Source of the DNA: Solirubrobacter deserti
GTDB taxonomy: Bacteria > Actinomycetota > Thermoleophilia > Solirubrobacterales > Solirubrobacteraceae
Direction: 5' to 3'
Length of the DNA stretch: 64,000 nt
Assembly (NCBI RefSeq): GCF_027587175.1
Contig: NZ_JAPCID010000033.1
Location: 17,921 to 81,920, forward strand
The number at the start of each line of letters is the position of its first letter. Position 1 is the first letter of the stretch. Both the position numbers and the translations under genes were made by a program. Below the pieces are notes generated by a model that was not told where the DNA came from, did no database searches, and worked only from the letters and a program-made list of their open reading frames with translations. Positions 43,605 to 50,254 of this stretch are shown piece after piece.

Positions 43605-43790
43605 ATGAAGATCTCCGTTGTATACGCGTCCGAGACGGTCGTGGAATCTCAGATGGAGTCGTGTGGCGGCGAGAACTGCGGGAACTGCGAGCCGTCGTGC
43701 GAGAACTGCTGCGAAACCGTGGTCGAGGCTGGCGCCGGGTCCGTGCCGCGGCCGTTGCAGGATCCCAGCGATCTCGTCGCCGTCTTCTAG
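43605..43790 (+). CDS. Cys-rich RiPP precursor peptide (azole/azoline class)
   Basis: The 61-aa peptide starts at ATG 43605, with GAGGAG at 43594-43599. It consists of an 18-residue N-terminal part, a core with six Cys at positions 20, 25, 28, 32, 35 and 36 (CGGENCGNCEPSCENCCE), and a 25-residue C-terminal part ending in DLVAVF. The pentapeptide ETVVE flanks the Cys-rich core on both sides (10-14 and 37-41). Directly downstream lie genes for a SagB-like dehydrogenase, a YcaO cyclodehydratase and an acetyltransferase. The Cys residues are therefore predicted to become thiazolines or thiazoles. Which end is the leader cannot be told from one sequence. Confidence 0.8.
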   Translation: MKISVVYASETVVESQMESCGGENCGNCEPSCENCCETVVEAGAGSVPRPLQDPSDLVAVF

Positions 43791-43821
43791 CGGGAGTTCG
43801 ATCCCCGACTGGCCGCTACTG

Positions 43822-44754
43822 GTGTGCGGCTGGACGGCCTCAGCCGCATCCATAGTCGTCGAGAACTCGCTGAATGGCTGTCGGGTCGAGATCGAGGGCT
43901 CGGCTGATGAGCTCGCAGCGGTGTCGGGCGCGCTCGCTCGCTGCGGTGGGGACCGCAGGCGCACGCAGGTCATCGACCCGATCGAGCCCGACTTCGTGCG
44001 GCCCGTCGCCGAGGTGCTTGCGCGACTGACCGACGAGGGTTTCATCGTCGATGCGCGACGTCAGCCGCGCGCGCTGCTCGAGCAACTGCAGCGCGGAGGC
44101 GCGGTCGACGTCGAGGAGCTGCTCGACATCGAACGAAGCCCGCGCTGGCGCGACCCACGGGCCGGGCAGGCTGACCGGTTCTTCGTCGCGCGGGCACCGC
44201 TCGGTCGCCGCGACGACGAGCGCGCCAGTTCGCTGCCGGTGCGGCACGTCGAGGGCGCGGCGCGCGCCGTCGAGGCGCAGGAGGTCGCGACGCTGCTGGC
44301 CTACGGCTATCGGACCGCGGGTCGTTGGAAACCCGTCGCCTCCGCCGGGCGTCTATGGCCTCTGGTCCTGCACGCGTTGGTGGCTCGCGGCGAGGGCTTC
44401 GCACTGAGCTGGTTCGACGGCGACCATCACCGCCTCATTGAAGTTGGGACGGCGGAGGACGCAACCGTGGAGCAGCTGTTCTGGCAGGCGGAGATCGCCG
44501 CGGACACCGTCGAGCGCCGGCGGGCCGTCGTGGTGATCTCGGCCGACCTCTCACGGGTCGCGCGCAAGTACGGAAACCGCGGCGGCCTGTTCGTGATTCT
44601 TGAGGCCGGGGCTCTCCTGCAGCAGATCGCGCTGAGCGCTGGTGAGCACGGACTCGCCGTCCGAACCGTCAGCGGCTTCAGTGTCGCGGACGTCCGCGCG
44701 CTGGTCGATCCGTCGCTGGACCCGCTCGCTTTGGTCGTTGTGGAGGGGCGTTAG
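43822..44754 (+). CDS. SagB-like dehydrogenase of azole RiPP biosynthesis
   Basis: SagB-type FMN enzymes oxidise azolines to azoles after YcaO-catalysed cyclisation. The C-terminal third matches the nitroreductase fold of this family: ISADLSRVARKYGNRG, then FVILEAGALLQQIALSAGEH, then VRTVSGFS. The first ~110 residues (GCRVEIEGSADELAAVSGAL; VAEVLARLTDEGFIVDARR) look like a winged or peptide-recognition domain fused in front. GTG 43822 gives 310 aa, but it lacks a ribosome-binding site. GGGAG at 43792-43796 is well placed for a codon at 43801, which reads ATC, so the true start is uncertain. The stop is followed directly by the YcaO start. Confidence 0.78.
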   Translation: MCGWTASAASIVVENSLNGCRVEIEGSADELAAVSGALARCGGDRRRTQVIDPIEPDFVRPVAEVLARLTDEGFIVDARRQPRALLEQLQRGGAVDVEELLDIERSPRWRDPRAGQADRFFVARAPLGRRDDERASSLPVRHVEGAARAVEAQEVATLLAYGYRTAGRWKPVASAGRLWPLVLHALVARGEGFALSWFDGDHHRLIEVGTAEDATVEQLFWQAEIAADTVERRRAVVVISADLSRVARKYGNRGGLFVILEAGALLQQIALSAGEHGLAVRTVSGFSVADVRALVDPSLDPLALVVVEGR

Positions 44755-46365
44755 GTGACCGACGCCTTGACCGCGGCGGCGGGCGTGCTCGTCGCCGAAA
44801 CCGCCGACGACGAACTGGTCGTCGTGCTGTCGTCGGTTTGGAAGGACGTCGTCGTCACGGCGAAGTCGCTGGAAGATCTCCTGGCCGAAGGCCTGCTCAC
44901 TCGCGCTGTCGACCCGGGGCGCGATCACCTACGCGGTTGGGCGGCCGGCTGGCCTGACGAGCGAGAGGACACGCTGCTCGTGGCCCTTGAGAGCGCACTG
45001 TTTCTGCCCGCCGCGCTCAGCCGCCAGGAACGCCGGATCGCCTGCGCTCGCTTCATCGGCTCGTGCCCTCCCCCGCTGGCGAAGGTTCTCCGGGACGTCC
45101 TCCGTGGAATGACCCGGCTGCTCGCCCTCACGCCATCTCACGATTTCAGCCCGTCGCCGCCGGCCGACGCCCGCGATCCGCACCTCTTAGGGCCCGGTGG
45201 GAGTTGGCAGCGGATCGCGCTCGACGCGCCGACCGGCCCGCTCGCGCCGGCGCGCTGGGTACGGTCGCGCCTCGTGGCGGGACAGCACATCGCCATTGCC
45301 GAGGTCCTGCCCTCCTTGGGTGCGCTCGACGCGCCTACGATGACCGGCACCGGCATCCGTGCCGACGAGGAGTCGGCGAAGCTGGTGGCGATCGCGGAAG
45401 CACACGAGCGGCACGCCGCGGGATCGATCGACAGTGGGTCACTGGTCGTCGCTGCACTCTCGGACCGCGACGACGCCGTCGCGCCCGACCGTTTCGTCGC
45501 CTTTGCGGACTGGCAACTCGATAAGCACCGCGATCTCGCTCCCTTCTCGCCGGACGAGCGTCGACTCTGGGTGCGCTGTCAAGCCGCGGACGGCAGCTCG
45601 AAGCTCGTCCTCGCCGACCTCATCTTCTATCCGTTCGGCACCGGGGAAGCGCAGCGACACGTCGGCGCGACCTCGTCCGGGGTCGCGGCCCACCGCACGC
45701 CTCAGGCCGCTCGAGCCGCGGCGTGGGAGGAGCTGCTGGAGCGCGACGCGTTCATGCGCCATTGGCTGGCGCGGACGCCCGGAAGGCGGCTCGCCGGCGT
45801 ACCGCGCTCGGCGGAGCTGGATGGCATGAGCGAAGACCTCCGGTCAGCCGGCTGGACCGTCCACATGGTGCAACTCGGGACGACGCCCTCGGTGGCGGCC
45901 TTCTGCGCCGTGGCGGAGCGCGACGGGAACCTTGTACTGGGCGCATCGGTGGGTGACCCGGCGCAAGCGTGCTGCGCCGCGCTCCGGGAGTCGTGGGCGG
46001 GCGTGCGACTTCCGCGAGAGCGCGAGGTGGTGCCGGAGCCCGACGAGGTCCGCAGCCCGAGTGATCATCGCCGCCTCTATCGCTGGGGAAACTACGCCGC
46101 TGAGGCACGCTTCTTGTGGGAGACCGACGAAACCGTGGAGGTTGACGGCATCGCGCCCGTCAAGATCGCACCCGACGACGCGCTCTTCTACGACTGGCCA
46201 GTCGCGCTGACCCGGCCGTTCGCGGTTTCGCGCGCGCTGTCCCCACAGGTCGTGCCGATCACGTTCGGGTTCGAACGCGAACCGCTCGGGCGCGCGGACG
46301 TTCGCGCGATGCTGCTCGAGCGCGAGTGCGACGGCGTCGGCATGATGCCTCATCCGTTCCCATGA
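44755..46365 (+). CDS. YcaO cyclodehydratase (azoline-forming)
   Basis: YcaO enzymes use ATP to cyclodehydrate Cys, Ser or Thr of a precursor peptide to azolines. The 536-aa product shows the ATP-binding segments TMTGTGIRADEESAKLVAIA and AEAHER (about 199-225) and SSGVAAHRTPQAARAAAWEE followed by LLERDAF (about 310-337). It ends in PHPFP, the C-terminal PxPxP motif required in azoline-forming members. The first ~150 residues are a separate unassigned domain that may stand in for the E1-like or Ocin-ThiF partner; no separate partner gene is present. GTG 44755 begins immediately after the preceding stop, and its own stop overlaps the acetyltransferase start in ATGA, so the enzymes are co-expressed. 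Confidence 0.9.
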   Translation: MTDALTAAAGVLVAETADDELVVVLSSVWKDVVVTAKSLEDLLAEGLLTRAVDPGRDHLRGWAAGWPDEREDTLLVALESALFLPAALSRQERRIACARFIGSCPPPLAKVLRDVLRGMTRLLALTPSHDFSPSPPADARDPHLLGPGGSWQRIALDAPTGPLAPARWVRSRLVAGQHIAIAEVLPSLGALDAPTMTGTGIRADEESAKLVAIAEAHERHAAGSIDSGSLVVAALSDRDDAVAPDRFVAFADWQLDKHRDLAPFSPDERRLWVRCQAADGSSKLVLADLIFYPFGTGEAQRHVGATSSGVAAHRTPQAARAAAWEELLERDAFMRHWLARTPGRRLAGVPRSAELDGMSEDLRSAGWTVHMVQLGTTPSVAAFCAVAERDGNLVLGASVGDPAQACCAALRESWAGVRLPREREVVPEPDEVRSPSDHRRLYRWGNYAAEARFLWETDETVEVDGIAPVKIAPDDALFYDWPVALTRPFAVSRALSPQVVPITFGFEREPLGRADVRAMLLERECDGVGMMPHPFP

Positions 46366-46973
46366 CGATGGACACGCCACTTCCCGTGCTCCGTGGTGAG
46401 CGAATCGCGCTCCGCGTGTTCTGCCTCCGCGACGCCGGGTTCCTGCTCGCGGCCGCCAATGACGCCGACTATCAGCGTGCAGCGTTCGCCTCTGCGGTCG
46501 TGCCACTGGCACCGGCCGAGATCGAGCGGCGACTGCGGGAGGGCCACCGGTCGCCCCTGACCGGCGCGTACGGCGGCTTCGAACTCGCGGTCACACCCGT
46601 GAACGACCCTCCGAGCCCGATCGGCGTCGCCGGCCTCTACCGGGTCGACCGCGACAACGGCAACGCGGAGATCGGCGCAAGCATCATCGCTCCGGAGCAG
46701 CGCGGACAGGGCCTCGGCTTCGAGACGCACGTGCTGCTGATCGACTACGCGTTCGAGCACCTGGGACTCCACCGCGTCTACGCCCACGTCAAGTCGAGCA
46801 ATGCGCCGGCGCTGGCCCTGTGTGACCGGCTGGGCTTCCGGGTCGAGGGCACGTTGCGACAGCATCGCCGGCTGGCCGACGGCTGGCTCGATCTCCGAGT
46901 CTTCGGTGTCCTGCGCGACGAATGGCGACCCCGCACATGCCCTACGGGCGACGGCGGGCCTTGCGTGGGTTGA
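46362..46973 (+). CDS. GNAT family N-acetyltransferase
   Basis: A RimJ/RimL-type acetyltransferase of 203 aa, starting at ATG 46362 inside the YcaO stop. Characteristic pieces are RGERIALRVFCLRDAGFLLA at the N-terminus, GNAEIGASIIAPEQRGQGLG (acetyl-CoA pyrophosphate-binding RGQGLG loop) and NAPALALCDRLGFRVEGTLR. RimL-like enzymes acetylate peptide or protein N-termini. In this operon it most likely acetylates the amino terminus of the processed azole peptide after leader removal, or confers self-protection. No peptidase or transporter gene follows, so export and cleavage would rely on functions outside the locus. Confidence 0.88.
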   Translation: MTMDTPLPVLRGERIALRVFCLRDAGFLLAAANDADYQRAAFASAVVPLAPAEIERRLREGHRSPLTGAYGGFELAVTPVNDPPSPIGVAGLYRVDRDNGNAEIGASIIAPEQRGQGLGFETHVLLIDYAFEHLGLHRVYAHVKSSNAPALALCDRLGFRVEGTLRQHRRLADGWLDLRVFGVLRDEWRPRTCPTGDGGPCVG

Positions 46974-47643
46974 GGACGACGATCCGCAGCGGCGCGATAC
47001 GCGCCCGGTCGCTCGCCGAGAGGCCGCGTATCCAGCGCGACAAGCGTGCGTTGATGGCGTTCTCGGACACGCCTTCCTCGCGCGCGATCCCGGCCGGCGA
47101 CAGTCCGTCGACTCGCCGCCGGACCGCGCGCGCAGTGGCCGAGCGATCGCCGTCCAACATCGCGGCGACGGCGACGCGGGCTGCGCCGACCGCCTGAGCC
47201 GCCTGCTGGGCCGACCACTCGCGGTGCAGCCGCTCGGCGGCGTAGCGGTTGGCCTCGACGCGCTCGTCCGCCTCGCTCATCATCGTCTCGAACGCATCGC
47301 GGTGCTCGGCGCCGCGGATGGGTGGCGTGTCGGGGTCGTCGAGGCTCGCCGTGCGCGCGCGGCGGGCGCCGAAGCGCACGCCTACGCCCTGTGCGCGGCC
47401 CATGTAGGCCGCCAGGTTGGCGTACAGGCGCCCGGGTGATCGGCCGGCTCCGTGCTCGCGCACGAGGCTCTCGACGAGGCGCTCCGTGAGTCGGCGGACG
47501 TACTCGTCCTCAAGCCGTTCCACCTCGAGCCGCTCGAGTCCGTGGTCGCGACCGTGGCTGCGCGCGATCTGCGCGAGCATCGGCACCCCCGTCGCGAGCA
47601 CCCACTCGCGATCGTCCAACTCAGGCGCGTACACCGCGCTCAC
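46942..47643 (-). CDS. Sigma-region-4-like HTH protein
   Basis: The 233-aa product begins at GTG 47643, overlapping the upstream gene's stop in GTGA. Its N-terminal two thirds are charged helices (GLERLEVERLEDEYVRRLTE; RYAAERLHREWSAQQAAQAV). The end has LSPAGIAREEGVSENAINAR, a helix-turn-helix of the sigma region 4/LuxR type, followed by a basic tail. It is probably a transcriptional regulator or an atypical sigma factor. It is convergent with the acetyltransferase, and the two genes overlap by 32 bases at their 3' ends. Confidence 0.55.
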   Translation of the reverse strand: MSAVYAPELDDREWVLATGVPMLAQIARSHGRDHGLERLEVERLEDEYVRRLTERLVESLVREHGAGRSPGRLYANLAAYMGRAQGVGVRFGARRARTASLDDPDTPPIRGAEHRDAFETMMSEADERVEANRYAAERLHREWSAQQAAQAVGAARVAVAAMLDGDRSATARAVRRRVDGLSPAGIAREEGVSENAINARLSRWIRGLSASDRARIAPLRIVVLNPRKARRRP

Positions 47644-48176
47644 CCGCGGCGCCGCGGGCGGCGGCGACGGTTCTCGCGAGTCAGGACCGTCGCGACGACG
47701 CCCTCGATGACCACCAGAGCCACCCCGGGCTGCTCGTGCCAGAGCACGTAGCGGGTCCCAGGCCGCGCCCGGTTGGAGCTCCAGCGCGGTCGCTCGCCCG
47801 TGATGCGACCCATCCGGGCGAACTCCTCGATCGCGGCGTTCGCGGCCGCGCGGTCCGCCGCCCCGATCCGCTCGCGCCAGCGGTCGACCACGTGCGCGCT
47901 CACGCGCAGCCCGTCGCGCGAGGCGGCGGTCCGCGGCAGCGCCGCGGCGGGCACCCCGGCGACCCGCGCCCGCTCGAGCTCCGCTAGGCGCTCCATGCCC
48001 CGGTCGGCCGCGCGGCGGCGGTTGAGCTGGCGCTGGAGCGCGGCGAGCGCCGCGACGTCCGCGCCGGAGTGCTCGGCGGCGCGCATGTGGCGGTGCGCCT
48101 CGGCGAGGCGGCCCTGGAAGACCGCGTCCTGCGCGAGCTCGAGGGCCCGGCGGGCGGTGCGAGTGGTGGCGTGCAT
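47640..48176 (-). CDS. Hypothetical protein with basic C-terminal domain (possible DUF4258/RelE-like)
   Basis: The 178-aa product starts at ATG 48176. The first half is helical (ALELAQDAVFQGRLAEAHRH). The second half reads VSAHVVDRWRERIGAADRAA, then TRYVLWHEQPGVALVVIEGV and VATVLTREN. This order (H-x-x-x-R-W-x-x-R, then a beta-sheet with a conserved Arg near the end) recalls DUF4258 and RelE-like toxin folds. The assignment is tentative. It is the first gene of a two-gene minus-strand unit and is divergent from the CHAT gene, sharing a 125-base intergenic region with two inverted repeats. Confidence 0.5.
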   Translation of the reverse strand: MHATTRTARRALELAQDAVFQGRLAEAHRHMRAAEHSGADVAALAALQRQLNRRRAADRGMERLAELERARVAGVPAAALPRTAASRDGLRVSAHVVDRWRERIGAADRAAANAAIEEFARMGRITGERPRWSSNRARPGTRYVLWHEQPGVALVVIEGVVATVLTRENRRRRPRRRG

Positions 48177-48190
48177 ACAGACGCCACGGG

Positions 48191-48215
48191 CGCCGGTCGC
48201 GGTTTACGACCGGCG
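48191..48215. promoter_or_regulatory. Inverted repeat 1 in divergent CHAT promoter region
   Basis: CGCCGGTCG (48191-48199) and CGACCGGCG (48207-48215) are perfect 9-bp complements separated by 7 bases, immediately upstream of the minus-strand gene start at 48176. The size and spacing fit an operator for a dimeric regulator. Confidence 0.45.
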
Positions 48216-48239
48216 GTCTGGTGAGTCGTGGCTCGCCGT

Positions 48240-48260
48240 CACCTGAGGGCGCCTCAGGTG
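48240..48260. promoter_or_regulatory. Inverted repeat 2 in divergent CHAT promoter region
   Basis: CACCTGAGG (48240-48248) and CCTCAGGTG (48252-48260) are perfect 9-bp complements with a 3-base centre, 41 bases before the CHAT gene start. It may be an operator or a hairpin in the leader RNA. Confidence 0.5.
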
Positions 48261-48301
48261 GCTACGATTTTCGTGACCCAGGCCAGTAGATTTACGCAGC
48301 G

Positions 48302-50254
48302 ATGGCGACGCTCCACGAGCTTCGATGCGTGCTGTGGGCGGACCCGACCGACCTCTGGATGGACGTCGAGCTGAGGACTCAGCGCTCCGACGGCGGCCTC
48401 GAGGTCGAGCCGCTGGCGCTCGGCGCGAGCGTGTGGCAACGCGACGAGAACGGCCCGTTCGCCACGCCCGCCTGGCAGTGGTTCACCGGTCGTGGCGAGC
48501 CCGGCTGGGAGAACGACCCACGGCGGCTGCCGGACGACGGCGTCGCCGCGGTCTGGGGCGACCACGTCGCCCGGTGTCTCGAGAACGCCGTCGGGGCAGC
48601 AGTGCTCGACGGGCTCGTCCGCTCGCCGCTGCGCGTCGTGTTCCGGGCGCTCGACACGCAGTGCGCGCGGCTCCCGTTCGAGACGTTGATCTGGCCGCGT
48701 GCCCAGCGCGACGTGCCGCTCGTCACCAACCCGGACCGCGCCGTCTCGATCCTCCGGCTCAGCGACCGGCTCCCCACGCGCCCGGCACCGCCGCTCGGAG
48801 GCCGCGACCCCGGCACCTTCACGCCGCTCGTGCTCGCCGCTCCCGGCCCCGGCCGCGACTACGCCCTCGGCGATCCGCTCGCCGACGCAATCGGGAAGAT
48901 CCGCCCGACGCGGGCGATCCACTTCGAGGGCTTCGCGGGCGTGCGCGAGCTCGCCGCCGCCGAGCTCGTGGTGATCGGCGCCCACGGCACGGCGGCCAAG
49001 GGCGTCGAGGTCGGCGACCGTCGCCTTTCGGGCGAGGAGCTGCAGGCGGGCCTCGGCGGCCGTGCAGGGGCGGTGATCCTCGCCATCTGCGCCTCGGCCG
49101 TGGGCGCGATCGCGTCCGCCTCGGTGACGCTGGAGGTCGCCCGCGCCGGGCACGGGATCGTGGTCGGCTTTCAGGGCGACAAGGCGATGGAGGATCACGT
49201 CGTGCCGTTCGTGCGCGCCATCGCGGACGAGCTCGCGCCCGCGCTGGAGGCCGAGCAGGCCAACGCCCGCGTCGATTTCGCGCCGTGGGAGCGCGGGCTG
49301 CGCGCCGCGCGTCAGGCCAGAGGCGCGGCGGGCACCGCAGCGGTGGTCTACGTCCACCCCGAGCACCTGCTCACCGGCCGCCCCGCGATCCTGGCCGAGG
49401 TCCGCGGCGCCGCTGCCCGCGCAGGCGAGCGCATCACCGCGACGCTGTTCTACGTCCCGGGGCAGGTCGTCGTCTTCGAGCGCGACGGGGCGTTCTTCCG
49501 GGTGCCCTTGCCGGTTGACGTCGGGGACGCGCTGACGGTCGCGATCGAGGCTGAGCCACCGCCGCACGTCAGCTCCGACCCGCGCCGCGTCAGCCCGGAC
49601 GATCTCGCGGAGATCGCGAACGCCTTCGGCCTCGACGTCCGGCAGCGGCTCCGCGTGACCGTCCAGCGCAGCGACTTCTCACACGACGGCAGAAACAACG
49701 TACACACGTGGGCCGCGCGCTCGGCGGGGGTGAGCGCGGTGGTCCGCGCGCTCGCCGCGTTGCACTCGCTAGAGCGCGCGCCGGCCGCCGCCAAGCGCTT
49801 CCTCGAGCGGGTCGTGAGCGAGGACTGGGGCGCGCCCGACCGCTTGGCGCGGGTCGTCGCCGTGGCCTCCGGCGAGGCCGTGCGACGGCTGGAGAACACG
49901 TGGCCGGCGCTGGACGTGATCGGCGCCGGACACGTGGAGGATCACGAGCACCCGCTGGACCCGGAGCTCGCGAGCGATCCGCCGCGCGCGGCCGGGTTCG
50001 ACCCCGCGACGCTGGAGGCAAGCTTCCGCGACGCCGCGAGCGTACACGCGTTGATCAGCGCGCAGCTCGTCGCCACCCGCGACCACGCCACGACCCCCCA
50101 CAACGTCCGTCCGGCGAGCCGAGAAGGCCCGGGGCGCGTGACCATCCCGAGCGTCGCGGTCGCGCGGATCGCCGATCGGCCCGCTGACGGCTACGTTCGC
50201 GTCGCCGGACGGTCGCGTACGCGCTCGAGGACGCCCGACGACCTCGTGTGCTAG
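48302..50254 (+). CDS. CHAT-domain (caspase-like) protease
   Basis: CHAT proteins are caspase-fold cysteine proteases, several of which act in bacterial immune systems. The 650-aa product contains the preparatory strand PFETLIWPRAQRDVPLVTN. The catalytic His is H228 in ELVVIGAHGTAAKGVE, and the catalytic Cys is C263 in VILAICASAVGAIASA. A typical following helix is EVARAGHGIVVGFQGDKAME. The C-terminal half (about 400-650) has no clear domain and includes a helical region (SVHALISAQLVATRDH) that could bind a partner. No signal peptide is present. It is convergent with the STAND gene, their stop codons overlapping by 4 bases. This suggests a functional link with the STAND/SIR2 pair. Confidence 0.82.
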   Translation: MATLHELRCVLWADPTDLWMDVELRTQRSDGGLEVEPLALGASVWQRDENGPFATPAWQWFTGRGEPGWENDPRRLPDDGVAAVWGDHVARCLENAVGAAVLDGLVRSPLRVVFRALDTQCARLPFETLIWPRAQRDVPLVTNPDRAVSILRLSDRLPTRPAPPLGGRDPGTFTPLVLAAPGPGRDYALGDPLADAIGKIRPTRAIHFEGFAGVRELAAAELVVIGAHGTAAKGVEVGDRRLSGEELQAGLGGRAGAVILAICASAVGAIASASVTLEVARAGHGIVVGFQGDKAMEDHVVPFVRAIADELAPALEAEQANARVDFAPWERGLRAARQARGAAGTAAVVYVHPEHLLTGRPAILAEVRGAAARAGERITATLFYVPGQVVVFERDGAFFRVPLPVDVGDALTVAIEAEPPPHVSSDPRRVSPDDLAEIANAFGLDVRQRLRVTVQRSDFSHDGRNNVHTWAARSAGVSAVVRALAALHSLERAPAAAKRFLERVVSEDWGAPDRLARVVAVASGEAVRRLENTWPALDVIGAGHVEDHEHPLDPELASDPPRAAGFDPATLEASFRDAASVHALISAQLVATRDHATTPHNVRPASREGPGRVTIPSVAVARIADRPADGYVRVAGRSRTRSRTPDDLVC

